DNA from: Telmatactis stephensoni
Taxonomy: Eukaryota > Cnidaria > Anthozoa > Actiniaria > Isophelliidae
Assembly: GCA_029948255.1 (NCBI GenBank)
Contig: JALIZF010001714.1
Coordinates: forward strand, 364,001-428,000
Length of the DNA stretch: 64,000 bases
Reading direction: 5' to 3'
The position numbers and the translations under genes were made by a program. The notes beneath the pieces are model-generated. The model saw only the letters and a list, made by a program, of their open reading frames with translations, did no database searches and was not told where the DNA came from. This document shows, in pieces, positions 23,327 to 35,942 of the stretch. The first letter of the stretch is position 1. The number at the start of each line of letters is the position of its first letter.

Positions 23327-24420
23327 ATATTTGAAAAATATGTTAAAATTCAATATGGGTTTGAAAGGTGCTATTGTTTGTTCATTTCTTATATTAGATA
23401 TGGATATTTTTATTTCATTGGTGTACAGACTAATATTTGCACAACCTTTTGAAGTAATGGCTGTATTTGTAGTGAGCACAAGGAAAAACTGTTTAAAACC
23501 ATGCATGGTTTTTGCATGGAAAATATTAACATAATTCCACTTTTCAAAGTGGAAATGTTACCAGGAATAGTTTTAATCAGGCTTCCTGTGGAATGCCCCA
23601 GGTTTGAATTGCCCATCATTATTTGTCTTTGGCCAAAAAAAGTAGTCATGTGGTCAGTAGCTATCACGTGATCGATAAATTTCACGTGATCAATGACTTT
23701 GCATAAGGTGAAGTTGAACAGCTTTCAGAGTTTTGAAGGCTTCGATTCCCTTCACTTTCACTTAGCTTCTTGGCGTTTAAATGATGTCAGGTACGCTCAA
23801 ACCACTTACAGATGCACACACCATTCATGGTAGACCCACACTAAAAGATGTGGAACGTTTTTGAAAAATGAGAGACCGCAAACTTCTATACAAGAGAACA
23901 TTTATGAGTGACCATTTTATAGTGAACCAAGCTAAACTTATCTTAAACAAGCTATTTATTTATTCTGAAACAACTTCTCAATCTTATGTGAACTATGACA
24001 GCACAAAGGACCATACTGCTAAATCTCAACATAGTTTCAGTGACGAACAAAGGAGAATTACAAAGACTGTAAATGAAGAAGATCCAAGAAGGCATTTAGG
24101 TGCGATATCTGGAAAATATCAAATATCAGATATTACAAGATATTTGAATTGAGATCAGATTAGATAAATAAATAAATAAATAAATCATTCCTTTAATCAG
24201 TATGCCTATATCACAATAGTGATTTTCAATAGGGAACTGCGGTAGAGAAAATGAATAACTGAATAGAGAGAAAAGAAACACTATACAAAAGAAATAGAAT
24301 AAAAATAAAATTAATAAAATCTATCACCTAATTATAGCTTCAGATTTAGTAAGGTAACATTTAAGTGCTTTTTAAATTTCTTTTTAGATAAAAGTAACTT
24401 AATGTCATTAGGTAACTGGT
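23327..24420. other. No recognisable gene; one 94-codon frame
   Basis: A plus frame at 23868-24152 is open but matches nothing I know. An AAAT microsatellite lies at about 24163-24184. The left end of the Helitron-like element that terminates at 24938 may lie in this stretch. Confidence 0.35.
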
Positions 24421-24433
24421 TCCAACTTTGAGA

Positions 24434-24740
24434 AGGAGCTTCGTTCTATTGATAGACAAATATAGGATAATATCGGAGATTATCGAATATCAAGCATTGA
24501 AGCTATCAGGAGCTTCCTTCTATTCATAGAAAAATATCGGATAATATCGGAGATTATCGAATATCAAGCACTGAAGATATTAGAAGGAGCTTCATTGTAT
24601 TGATAGACAAATATTGGATAATAATAGAGATTATTGAATATCAAGCACTGGACTGAGAGAAGATTCTAATAGATATCTGGTTAGATAAATATCAGATAAT
24701 AGTGGAGATTATGGAATATCATGCACTGACCTGAGATCAG
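24434..24740 (+). repeat. Minisatellite, four degenerate units of about 75 bp
   Basis: Units start near 24434, 24509, 24586 and 24661 and share GATAATATCGGAGATTAT, then GAATATCAAGCACTGA. The first two are the most alike and the fourth the most diverged. The array lies 5' of the Helitron-like terminus at 24921-24938. Confidence 0.8.
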
Positions 24741-24920
24741 TGATCAATGAAATTCACTTTTGTTATTGTTATCATTAAAGGTCTTTAAAATTACAATGGC
24801 TCATATAATATCATGATGCAACTTTTCCATAGGACAATGTTAGTTCAGTTTTAATTATTTCACTAACAAACGTTTAGCTAACATAGATAAATCGCAACAT
24901 TCAAAGAGAAGCCTGAGATC

Positions 24921-24938
24921 ACGCAGTTATGCGTCTAG
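24921..24938 (+). mobile_element. Helitron-like 3' terminus, third copy
   Basis: ACGCA, loop GTTA, TGCGT, then CTAG followed by T. It has the same stem and tetranucleotide as the ends at 2181 and 34321, but the internal sequence upstream differs. It therefore marks a different member sharing the terminus. The 5' boundary was not found. Confidence 0.55.
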
Positions 24939-25050
24939 TTAACTTTTACCATTAATGGTAACTAATTAATGAAAATTAATGACTGTTTATCAAATAATTG
25001 AGTATTATATAATTTTACAGCTTAACAAATAGCCCACATGCTACTCAGGG

Positions 25051-25153
25051 GCCAGTTGTTCGAAGATGGATTAGCATTAACCCAGGATTAAATCTAAAGA
25101 AAACCTTTGCAGTTAACCCTGGGTTAGTGCTAATCCATTTTCAAAAAGCTGGC
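25051..25153. repeat. Foldback MITE, about 103 bp
   Basis: Two 41-bp arms (25051-25091 and 25113-25153) are imperfect inverted repeats. They contain GGATTAGCATTAACCCAGG and its counterpart, flanking a 21-bp spacer. A related element lies at 50259-50357. Confidence 0.8.
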
Positions 25154-26800
25154 TCCGTGATTCTCTTTATCTATACAAAAATAAGGCAAATCTAAACATT
25201 CTTAAATTGTCTTAACAATTAAAATTTTTCTTTCTTTGCTTAATATACATAGATCTTTATGCATGGAAGATCAGTTGACACCATATTTGCCCTCACTCCT
25301 CCAACTCCAAAGTGGTCTCAACAATAGTGGATTACTAGATTACTAGAAATAAAAAAAGATCCCAATGTTTTTGAGGCACTTTTAAGGAGAGGCATTATTT
25401 GAGATGACTGTTGATGATTTATTGGATGAGCTGGAAAACCTTAGTAGTAGTAAGTGTCATTTTTTGTGCATATGAAAATAATGGTAACTTGTTTTATTGT
25501 CATTGTTATGACAACTGGGTATTTTATAAGTCACATTAGTTAATTGATGAGCACCCAAGTGATCCTTAATAATAATTTAAGTCAACATTTTTTTATGAAA
25601 ATGCAATTTATGTGCACAGTAGCTGACCATAGACGAAAAATCCCCTCACATTTTTAGAAGTAATCAAAAAAACTAAAGCCAGCCTTTGTATCAGGTACGT
25701 CTTCAAGTCAATCAAACATTGCCTCTTCTTTATGTACTAATAATGGACAGCCTTTCTTGTTGGGGGCTTAATATCTATATAATGGATTTAAATGTCAACT
25801 AAGCCCCAGTCCCTTTTTCAATTTATGGAAATGAATTGTCAAAGTTTCACAAGTTTTTGCAAGTCAGTATTCAAACAAGAATGCAAGGCAGACTTGCAAA
25901 AACCTCATGACACGTAGTCTGGCCTGAGCAGGACTTTGTAAGAAGTTCAACTCATGTGCATAGTTATTATTGTCTACTGAATTGTTTATTCGCGGTAATT
26001 GTAATATATAGTTGAGGGACCTTCTCAAGTGGCTAAAAGGAAGTTACCATACACAACCTCTTGTTTTTCCTAAGAAATTGTAATATACATTTGTACATGG
26101 TTGTGGACAAGGATGTTGCTGTCGGCCAACAGCATCTACATGTGATGTGATGTGCCAATCCATATTATGCGAGAAATGCTGGAGTCAGCTGTATTGTAAT
26201 CTCCTGGCTTTGGGATGCTATGAACATGTTATTACAGGTAGCCAGCTGCGACATTTACATGAATTTTTGTTGTAAAAAGGCAAACTAATTAGTAAGCTAA
26301 TAATGACTTTAGGGTTCATACAAGTTTCCCAAGTCACTGAATTGTTGAGTTTGTGGTTATTTGTTTTTTACAAGTTATGCTTGTTCAATAGTTGCAAGAA
26401 ACTCACTTAATTGCATGTGCTACCTAACAATGGCACCCATTTGAATACTAGATAAACATAGCAACATAATGAATGCTTTTGTTGCATGGTATGTTTATGA
26501 TAGAGATAGCTGAACACGCATCATATAAGTAACCATCCATTAGAAGATATAGCTCCTAAAGTTCAATCCTCCAGATATAATTTAAGGAAACAATATTTTA
26601 TTAGACCAAAGTTAAACACCGAACGTTTTAAAAATGCATTCATAAATATATTAATTTTTAACAATAAGTGATGTTTTTATTACTTTCTGCTCCTGGGACA
26701 CGTGTAATTTATATATAGTTTTTAGATTAGTTTAGCTTTAGTTTAGTTAGTTTTTTTTTTCCATCATCAGTTGTAAGTTATATGTATTTTATCATTTCAA
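25154..26800. other. No gene seen
   Basis: AT-rich sequence with only short frames and simple runs. I find no domain, long repeat or RNA gene. Confidence 0.4.
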
Positions 26801-26804
26801 TTAA

Positions 26805-28088
26805 AGATATATATATTTCTTTCAAAACTTGTGTGCAAAGTTACCTTTAATGGGGTTATTCTAAATTGCATTTTGTTTTTTGGTATTGTATTATTCTCGC
26901 AAAGTTACAGGGGGGGTCAAGTTTAGGGCCAAATTGTTGATTTTATCTGATTTTTATTCAACAAATAGAACAGCTTCTTCCGTGCTCCATTCAGTCATAA
27001 GCACTCAGGAAGTGCCGAGAACACGAAAGAAGTGTAAGGAGAGCACCAGCCGTATTATATATATTCAAGGTAAAAATTTCATTTTCCTCCGTACAAAAAT
27101 TCAAAAGATGCGTGCGCGGTCAAGCACGACATCATAACTGTGCTCCGTTCTCTGATAAAGCACAGATTTCAACCAATCAGAGCGTGCATATCAACATGGG
27201 CATATAATAATTGTGGATTTTTACTGATTTTAAACCTCTATAGCTCTATCAAAATTCAATTTAAAACTAAATCCTTCCACATGATAGTAGCTTTATATCT
27301 AACAAAAAACAAAAAACTACAAAAATGTTAAAAATATTTTGTAAATGTAGAAATTTTATGTTTAATGATAGCCAGAAAATCGAGGATTCACAGTTTCTTA
27401 AATTATGGTCAAAGGACAAAAATAAAACTCAAAAGTTAGACTGCACAAAGTTAATATTTCCACTGTGGTAAGATGAAAGGTTGGTCTTACTTATCATAAA
27501 ATGCAATCTTGTGGCCAGTGGGTTTTGGGAATGTTACAGCTCAACCAAACGTCAGCATTTTCACATTTCCGTATTTTGAGCAAACTTAAAATATGAACAT
27601 TTCGCTATCTATTACGCTTTAAAAGGGTATAGTTTTATGGATAATTTTGACTTAGAGTAAAAATAAACCTTCGTTAGGCTTACACCTGCAGCGATTTTCA
27701 AAATAATGCGAAGTCTGACCTCCCGGCAAACAGTCCGTTGGAATTTGGTTTTTCGCTTCCGCCTACTTCAAACAAACAACCCCAAAAAATACTCATCACG
27801 ATCCCTAAAAACATACCAAATGACATAATATGATCTTTAAACGACCTATAAAAGCTAAATGTGGTTTTGGTATAAATTAAATCTTCGTATTTTTAATTTC
27901 TAAATTTGATTGACAAAAGTGAATAACCAAATTCCAGGCTTACTATAATCGTCAAAATGAAAAAAGATCAAAATCAATCTAGAACAAAGCTATATAAATT
28001 CGACCCAAACATTATCAAAAACAAAATGAATTTAGGATAACCCTATTAAAGGTAACTTTGCACACAAGTTTTGGAAGAAATCTATTTC
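26805..28088. mobile_element. Non-autonomous TIR DNA transposon, 1.28 kb
   Basis: About 26814-26876 and 28020-28080 are inverted repeats of some 60 bp sharing CAAAACTTGTGTGCAAAG and TTACCTTTAAT. TTAA occurs at both outer edges (26801-26804 and 28089-28092), which would fit a TTAA-targeting superfamily, but the outermost bases match poorly and AT-richness makes this weak. The interior has no transposase. Confidence 0.65.
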
Positions 28089-28092
28089 TTAA

Positions 28093-29291
28093 AAAAGTGG
28101 TCATGAGGATCTAAGGGAGACTACCTCCTAAGTCTACCCTTACCCTAGCCAGAAAAGCTGTAAATCTATTTGTTGGGAATTCCTTAAGATTACTTTCGTA
28201 TGTTTTTGTATATTAAATGGTGTCTGTGTTGATGTCACCCGTTTGCATTTGCAATTTCTAAATGCTGATTACACACAGGAGAAATGTTTATATTATATTT
28301 CCTTCCCAAAGAATCAATTTACAGTATTTCTGTGGGACTTACAGCTATTTTGAAAAAATGTTGAATACTGAAATCAAAGACACTTGATAAGCTAAAGATT
28401 AATTTCTGCTTTTTCCCATCTTCAGACTGCTTCGCTTCAGGCTGCTACAACCAAATTTAGAGCTTTTGCTTTGTCAAGGAGGCAATATATCTAGTCAGGA
28501 CGTTAATGAAAACTGGGAAAACTGAGTCGGTCTGCTTTTGCCTCAAGTTCTAGAAACTGAAGGAATGATGATAGAGATTCCTTGCCAAACGAACAAGCTG
28601 CAACTAACTGATTGTTTTTCAGTAGCACTTTTTTCCCAGCTTCAAAACCTGTCGTAAGATTGTTAACTTTCAAAGCTGCAAATATTTGTCCTTCAGGAAT
28701 ACAATAAACATTGTAACACTTATTGATGCCATGTAATTTGAACAATTTTGCAAGTGCGTTTTAAGCTTGCGGTTTCAATGTCAAAAACAAAGCTTTTATT
28801 TTGTTCAGGAATTGCATTCTTTCTAAATCTTCATCCCTTACAATCTTTAGTAATTGAGTTTCATACGTCTTTCCCTCTTTCCCCTCAAGTCTCTCCTTGT
28901 GTCTCGTTTTTGTCAGTTCTATTCTTCTACGCTTTGTGCGAAGTTTTGTGGATCTTTCTTACTCTTACGCTTATGGAAAGAGGAGCAATTCCAAGTTCAT
29001 TTGCTGTTTCTATCAGTATTTGGGCCCATCGTTAAACTGGGATATTCCTGTGATGTCGATACTCAGGCTTTTAGAACTGCCATAATGGAATTAGAGCTTT
29101 AGTACTGACAATCTCATTTGCAATCTCATTTCTTTGAGTAGAGCCACAGTTGGCCAATTTTGAACACCACTCTGAGGTTCGAAAAGGCCGGATGGAATTC
29201 TCAATTGCTCACTTAAGATTTTAGAGACATTAAGATCGAGAACGACAACGTAAGCTGACAACGTCGTGTCAGAGAAGAGAATGCATTGAAT
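28093..29291. other. No recognisable gene
   Basis: Short frames only. The 80-codon minus frame at 28503-28745 has no match I know. Confidence 0.35.
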
Positions 29292-30156
29292 ATGGCGGCG
29301 TCTGATGCGGGAAATTTGATTAAGATCATTTTGCTCGTGGATGGAAACATGAATGTACCCTGAAAATCTAAAAGATGAATTTCAAAGGAATCCGTGAACT
29401 TTTGACTATCCTCTATGCAAACAGATTGATTGATGATGAAAATTCCTGCTTGTTTATGAAGCTCATATCTCAAAAACCTTGAATTGCCCACCAAAGTATA
29501 TGGGAGGTTTGATTTGCAAACGATGAATGAAGATGAATGTGTAACAGAATTGCACTTTGCAAAACAAGACATACCTCTTCTTGCTCAAGTTCTGCAAATC
29601 CTAAACTACATGTGGTGTCATCAGGGTACTCATGTTAGTGGCATCGAGGGTATTTGTGTATTGTTGAGAAGACTAGCCTATCCATGTAGATATTCCGACC
29701 TCATTCCACGTTTTGGAAGATCGGAATCAGAGATCTCCATAATAGTGCAAAATAATGACGTTTCATTCACACTTAATACTATACTTGTGTTGTTTATGTT
29801 CTGTAATGTATAACCAAGAACTTTATTCAGTGCTTGATGTATTTAAGTTTATCATTAATTATATTTCTTTTATCCATTTCAGAAGGCAAGAAACACGATT
29901 CTGGCATGTGGATTCAGGACTACTAAATTTGCTTCAACCGCATGCATTTTCTCCAGCTGGTAATCCTATGTGCATATACGGGGATCCCGCATACCCTTTA
30001 AGGGTTCACCTTCAGGCACCATTCAGAGTAACTGTACCTAATCAAGATATGCAAGACTTCAATAAGTCCATGAGTGCTATGGGAATTTCTTTTGAGTGGT
30101 TATTTGGGGGCATTGCTAACTCATATAAATTCATGGACTACAAGAAAAATACATGA
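29292..30156 (+). pseudogene. PIF/Harbinger transposase remnant 1
   Basis: The N-terminal region starts at an ATG (29292) and is broken by stops. A readable piece follows (VYGRFDLQTMNEDECVTELH, then VLLRRLAYPCRYSDLIPRFG), which is typical of animal Harbinger transposases. After a gap with a splice-like acceptor at 29881 comes the C-terminal catalytic part: DSGLLNLLQPHAFSP, YGDPAYPLRVHLQAPFR (catalytic Asp) and FEWLFGGIANSYKF (catalytic Glu). The stretch with the first Asp is missing and the acceptor-side exon is frameshifted, so the copy is dead. Confidence 0.8.
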
Positions 30157-30433
30157 AAACATGTTACATTATCAAGTCTACAGTCAATAGCCCATTCAGT
30201 GACTTTATTATTCCAATTTTTCATGGGCTTGTTTGTACATAATCAATGAACTTTCAACTTGAATCAGAACATAGAATGAGGTACATAACTTAACAGTCCA
30301 CAACTGTAACTAGTTTTTGTGCTGTACCAAAATTTCTGTGAATATCAAATATGAAACGAACTTGCTGACTTTTGTAAAGAAGCTTTTAAAAAACTGCTGA
30401 AACGCTAAAAACACAAACAGCTTTGCATACTTA

Positions 30434-30978
30434 CTTCAAAGATTTCTGGAAAATCAAGTAGGTCATTTTGCTGTTCCCCTTGTTCAATAAACCTCATTTG
30501 CATTTGTCTCATTTCTAGTTGTTGTTGATTCATAATGGCCATCATGTCTTTGTGTTGAGCCTCTCCTAACTTTTGCTTTTCTGCCTTCTCTTTTCTGCTT
30601 TTTCCTTTTGATCTTTAGTTCTTGCTCCCTCAGATTTCTCTCGTCTTTGTTCTTCTTTTTCCTTATTCTCTGAAAAACCTTTATCAAACCTTTCTTCTTT
30701 TTCAGTGATTTCCCCCCAGTAAATCATCCAGTTTAGTTGTTTCGGTATCAATCCCTGAAGCTTTCTCTTTGTCTTTAATTTTCTTTCTGAATTTGTCCAC
30801 CAGTAACATATATCACTCATGAACACCTTTTTGTGGCTTTAAACTTTGGTTGAGAAATGGAATCTGCAACTTTCTGCCATAACTGGCCTCGAAGGGAAGT
30901 TGTCTTCTTGGCTTAGAAAGGCTGTGTCATGAGTATTTCTCTACAGAGCAAGACATCATGTTCATCACTCCAGTCCAT
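30434..30978 (-). pseudogene. Harbinger-associated Myb/SANT-like accessory protein remnant
   Basis: The minus strand starts MDWSDEHDVLLCREIL at 30978, a typical opening of the Myb-like DNA-binding partner encoded by Harbinger elements. It continues through a broken helical region to a long Lys/Glu-rich coiled coil and the segment NQQQLEMRQMQMRFIEQGEQ. Several stops and shifts occur. It lies between the two plus-strand Harbinger transposase remnants. Harbinger elements carry the transposase and Myb genes as separate units, so this fits. Confidence 0.7.
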
Positions 30979-31628
30979 CCTGAAAATATCAGAAATATTT
31001 GTCAATCCACTCTTAGAAATAAATAGAATGAATAAAACTTACCTTTAACAACTTAAAAGCTGCAAACAATCCAACGTTCTCTGTAGCACACCAAAGACCA
31101 CAATCTGCCATTCTCCTCAGTGACAGGACAGTCCTAATTATGAACTCACACATGCGCAATATGAGGAATATGGTAAATTCTACTTCCGCTTGCCATTCTC
31201 AGCCAATGCCGTCCTCATTCTTAAGGTCTCTGTTATCATCAGAGAGTGGCTTCCCGCCTGGAAATTTTTTGTACCTGTAGTTAGCTGGCAAAATGGGCAG
31301 GTATGTAGTAACAGTCCATTGGTGCATTGCACCCAATTGAAAACATATTGGTGGGTTGATTAAAATGGTTATATCATCCAACCTAGGACATAAGGGATGC
31401 ATATACTAGGTATATACTAATCTATACTGGACTACACAGCTTAAGCACGAGACGTTTTTGTCAACACGGACGTCAAATGACCGAGAAAAAACTGAGTCGA
31501 GAACGACATCCGTAACGAACGTTAAGCAATGTCACATCTGTGTTGTAACGTCAGCAAGGGACGCCTGACAGTTGCCGTTGTTTATGTTTCAATTTCCTGA
31601 GTTTATAAGTGGTTTTTGCTTTTGTTTT

Positions 31629-32160
31629 CATATGGCTTCATTTAAAAAGATGAGAGAGATGCTTTTGCAATGCTCCGACCAAGGAATGATATCAGACAAC
31701 AAATTTCTTCTTTTGTTGGAGGAGAACACAGCCAAAAATCCAGAATTCAACTATACCTGTTACGATTGTTTTCATTTGGACTCCATGGAAAATCCCGAAT
31801 GCAAGGCAAATTTCAGATTTGAAAAAGATCTTCCAGCTCTAGGAGAAGCTGTATTGTGATCCAGCAAACCCCTTAAGGGTGTACCTGCAGGCACCATTCA
31901 AAGATGTAAGGATGACACCTGACATGATTGCCTACAACAAGTCAATGAGTGCTGTGAGGACCTCTGTTGAATGGAATGGGGACATCACCAGGTCATTCAA
32001 ATGTCTTCATTTTAAAAACAATTTAAAGATAGGTCTCAGCACTGTAGGGAAAATGTATATCGTCTGCTCCTTAATTAGAAATGCAACATGCATGTATGGC
32101 AACCAAACCTCACAGTTCTTTAATTTAGACCCACCTTTGATTCAAGAATATTTCTCTTAA
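31629..32160 (+). pseudogene. PIF/Harbinger transposase remnant 2, large internal deletion
   Basis: The N-terminal part (NPEFNYTCYDCFHLDSMENP, ECKANFRFEKDLPALGEA) runs to a stop at 31857. It is followed at once, in another frame, by the C-terminal part DPANPLRVYLQAPFK, YNKSMSAVRTSVEW and VGKMYIVCSLIRNATCMYG. The entire middle, with the first catalytic Asp and the recognition helix region, is gone. The C-terminal frame is open to 32160. Confidence 0.8.
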
Positions 32161-32487
32161 ATTTCAAAAATGAAAAAAAAAAATATCTGTATGGATTCAA
32201 ACTCGAGTATATTAAGGCCTGGGATTTTGACTTGCCTCAATGAATACTAATTTTCCTTAGTTAAGTTGCAGAATGAATTATAAGATAATTCTTGATTGCA
32301 TGATATACTTTGTGAAAGTTGACAGTTTTCTTGTTACGAGTTTGATCATTTGACCTGTTACATCATGATTTATGCTTTTTAATTTGCAGTGAAGGCTAAA
32401 ACAGGTATCTCACATCTCATATAAACGTCAAGCATTTCTGTTGCATTTTAATACCTGGACCATCGTTCATAGTTAAGAAGATATTAA

Positions 32488-33055
32488 AGTGCCTATAAAC
32501 CCTAGCGAAAATGTATATTTTTTAAAAGTTGAGTATCTTGGGGAAATATAATTAAAGCGACATCAAAGATGTAAGGTTTTTTCCAGTGTATCCATCCGTT
32601 CAAAGCTGTCGCTCCGCATTCTTTGGAATGCTGGGACGAATTTGGTTAATAATAAACTCATTTGGTTGATAATAAACCTTGACATTGTGACATAATGTAA
32701 GGCACATTGTGACGTAATGTCCAGAATCACGGCATTTGGACTCAAAGAAAGAGCTGAAAATACCTATATCAAAGTAGTAGAATTTGTAGCAGAAGTTAAA
32801 TATAGTGTATACCAACAACAATATACAAAGATATTAAGAGCTTGTAGTGTCTACATTAAACTTTATTCATGGGTCTCAGTCTCCCAGGGTTCTCACAAAT
32901 GTTTCCACAGGATGCCCAAAATGTGCTTTTTTTCCAACTTTGCAGCGCTTTTTCCCGGTCAACAGAAATTGAAAGACCCACTTTGCAAAATATTTTTGTT
33001 TCAGAGGCCAAGTTCTTTTGAGAGAAATTATTTCTGGCTAGACTTTATAGGCACT
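32488..33055. mobile_element. Kolobok-type MITE with TTAA duplications
   Basis: 568 bp. TTAA lies on both sides (32484-32487 and 33056-33059), and both ends start AGTGCCTATAAA when read inward, with further similarity for about 20 bp. The AGTGC start and TTAA target match the large Kolobok-type element at 48288-56176. There is no coding capacity. Confidence 0.7.
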
Positions 33056-33393
33056 TTAAAGTCTATATAAAAAAAAAGCAGGTGACCTGTGACCTGTTTT
33101 GACTTATATCTCCATATACACAATTGATGTTCCATGCAGGTATTAAAATGATGCAAACATAGCATATTAACTTGTGAAAGATCTAAAAATATGCAAACAA
33201 TTCTGGTCCAATTGTCCAGGTGAACACAAATTGGAAAACATGACTTGTTAACATTAATGAGATAAATGTTTGTAGAAGGTCAATTATTAGGGGAGCAATT
33301 TGTGAAAAGCACTGTAATGAAGAAAACTTTAAGTATCTGCAGGTTGTAAAAAGAAATGGCTGTCGTATTCTACAGCATATCATAGAAAACTAT

Positions 33394-34321
33394 TTATTAC
33401 TTGTGCCCAGGCCGTAGGCCGGGAACGAGTTATAAAGTGCAAATGTTTTTTTCTGATTTCGTCTCCAGAAAAGGCCATTCTTGCGCAATCGATCACGTGA
33501 TTCACTCCTGATTGGTTAAGAGCGTAAGAAACAATGCCCTTCATTCATCACCTACTCGTCGTAGAGAACGCCAGTGAGGAACTTTAGGAATGCAAGATGG
33601 CCGACTACAAAGAAAATAGCTTTCAGAGACAGGCTCTTCTAGGAATAATACATCGTAAAATGGAGCTTTTAACTCGAGATATACCTAGACACTTATAAGA
33701 GCTTCAGAATGGGCTGTTATTTTGAGCTTCATCGCCAATACTTTGACCAAATATCCAATTCTAATTGGAGTACTTCAAAGGAGGCCCTCGCGATAAGAAC
33801 TTTTTCCTATGAGCTGGAAATCTACAAATTTCTCATCCTACATGTTGCTAAACAAACATACATAGAAGCAAGTCAGTTATATTTCTCATTTAAGCATTCA
33901 AGAGATCTTGAGATGTTTTTGTACTGAATTTTAATATCGGAGACCATTGCATGGAATTAGGTTCCATTGACCTTGTATTTCGCGTTTGGTCACGTAACGT
34001 CTTTTATTCAATATATAAAACATCCGAAAAATACACGATTTGTTATTGTGCCAAAACACCATTGTAGAAGTTTTTACAGCAAACCGAATTGAGATACATA
34101 GTGAAATAAAAAAATGAATAAAACTGGTATATTTGCAGGGAATATTTTTGCATGTCGGACATATATGATACCTAACACTAATAGCTGCTGACAGACAAAT
34201 TGACTAATGTTAGTTAGCCGATTCAAAAAAGGTCTTATGTTACGGTTAACTATTTCCCGGAAATGGTGAAGAACGGGGAAGAGGGCTCCCGGGGCACGAG
34301 TGAATGCACGTGTGCGTCTAG
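33394..34321 (+). mobile_element. Non-autonomous Helitron-like element, copy 2
   Basis: Colinear with 1077-2181. It starts TTATTACTTGTGCCCAGGCC and ends with the stem ATGCA, loop CGTG, TGCGT (one G-T pair), then CTAG followed by T. It keeps more CG dinucleotides than copy 1. The first 35 bases can also fold (CCCAGG...GGGAACGAG). Confidence 0.6.
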
Positions 34322-34757
34322 TTTACATTATAAATGCAAGCACTTGTCTTTTTGACATACAAAAGGGTAAATAGAAATGTAAATATCATTAACAAAGAGT
34401 AAAACCAAATGTTAATAATATTAAGATGTACAGTCATATAAAAATTTCAATGGTACAGTATAGTACCAAATATAACAATATGTGATCTTACACTATAAAA
34501 ATGTGATCTTTTGTCTGGATTTTAACTGTATTTAAGGTGACTCGAAGTAGTTGTTTGTTGGGTCAACATCAGGTTTAAGTTTCGGGTCGTTTTAGTGCTT
34601 GTATTTGAATGAGCTGCTGCAATATTGCTGTGTATAGAAAATGCCCTACTTAAACGCCAAGCAAAAATTATCCTGCGTTTTTGAGATTTTCAAAAACAAC
34701 TTCTGATGTACAAGTTGCGGAGAAAATAGAGACCTTTAGCATCGCATTGACCGCAGG
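34322..34757. other. No gene seen
   Basis: AT-rich spacer between the Helitron-like copy and the next TIR element. Confidence 0.4.
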
Positions 34758-35878
34758 ATAGAGTACATTTCGTATGACTGTGAAAACGGCACGACACGGT
34801 CACGACACGGTTATACGGCAGGAATTTCGAATGTTTTTATAGATATCACGGCACTGACACGGACACGGCACGGCGCGGTCCGTTTCACACTCATACAAAA
34901 TCTGCTCTACCACATGACACTGCTCTTGCCGTCACGTTTGCAGTTAGCAGTTCGCGTTTCAACGTGGAGAGACCCTTCTAGCAGTAAGTGAATTACCTCA
35001 AGGTTTTTTGGTACTTTAAATTTTACTAACTCGCGTTTCAAGCTAAGAATTAGATTTTTATATTTGTCCACTTTGAAAATATGTGTGTTTGATTCAGGAA
35101 CTAGGCATTATGTATGAATGCTAGACGATTAAAGTGAAAATAAAGCAAGAACTGGAAAAACAAACATGGCAGCTTGAAACTCCAAAACGTCAAACTTCAT
35201 TTGACGAGCTACTTTCATTCTTTCTCTCTACACAAATATACAAATACTGTTAATTGTTTTCATCACACAAGAATATTCAGTTAATTGCAGCTGAACGATG
35301 AAGTAAGATTAAAATGCTGACCAAACGTATCTATTTATTGACTTTTTAGAAATAAAATTCTGGATTGTTATAATAAATTCATAAGGAATTAAAATAAAAT
35401 AAGTTTTTGCTATATGCCCTTCTCACATTTGTCAGTGATTAAACTTGTAGTATATTTGGAATATATAATCAGAAAGAAAGCGGACACAAGAGATTATAGG
35501 GCGGCATATAATCGCTCTATCTTTTGATCTATCTGTTATGGTTCAGTGATAGCATCTATTTAATAGTCAGTACATAATGTGTTTGTTAGTATTAACTTTA
35601 TTTTTATTTCAGTTCATGGTTAAACTGCAAATGCTCCAATACCTATATATGAACAACATATATTTAAGTACCTTCATACTGACAAAAATAAACTCACTTG
35701 CCATTCCAATCATCGCTGCCTCTCTCACTTCTTCCCCTTTCCCACGATCTGCCTTCTCCTTCTGTTTCTCGTTTTCTTTCGGTGCCGTGATGTCTATAAA
35801 AACATTCGAAATTCCTGCCATATAACGGTGTCGTGACCGTGCGGTGCCGTTTTTACAGTCATACGAAATGTACCCTAT
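34758..35878. mobile_element. Non-autonomous TIR element, 1.12 kb, with about 90-bp TIRs
   Basis: 34758-34855 and about 35785-35878 are inverted copies sharing GTACATTTCGTATGACTGT, GGTCACGACAC and AGGAATTTCGAATG. The left arm continues into repeated CACGGCACGG units. No transposase lies between them. The target duplication could not be fixed (possibly AT), so the superfamily is open. Confidence 0.75.
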
Positions 35879-35942
35879 TAGTTCAGTAAAATGGTGTAGA
35901 ATTGTGCAAATTTGTGTAACAAGCATAAAATTTTTGCATACC

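Noticed and set aside
24434..24740. CRISPR-like array
   Set aside because: The units are contiguous and degenerate with no distinct spacers, and the DNA is eukaryotic. It is a minisatellite.
32717..33070. 117-codon plus frame as a gene
   Set aside because: It lies inside and across the end of the TTAA-flanked MITE and has no recognisable domain.
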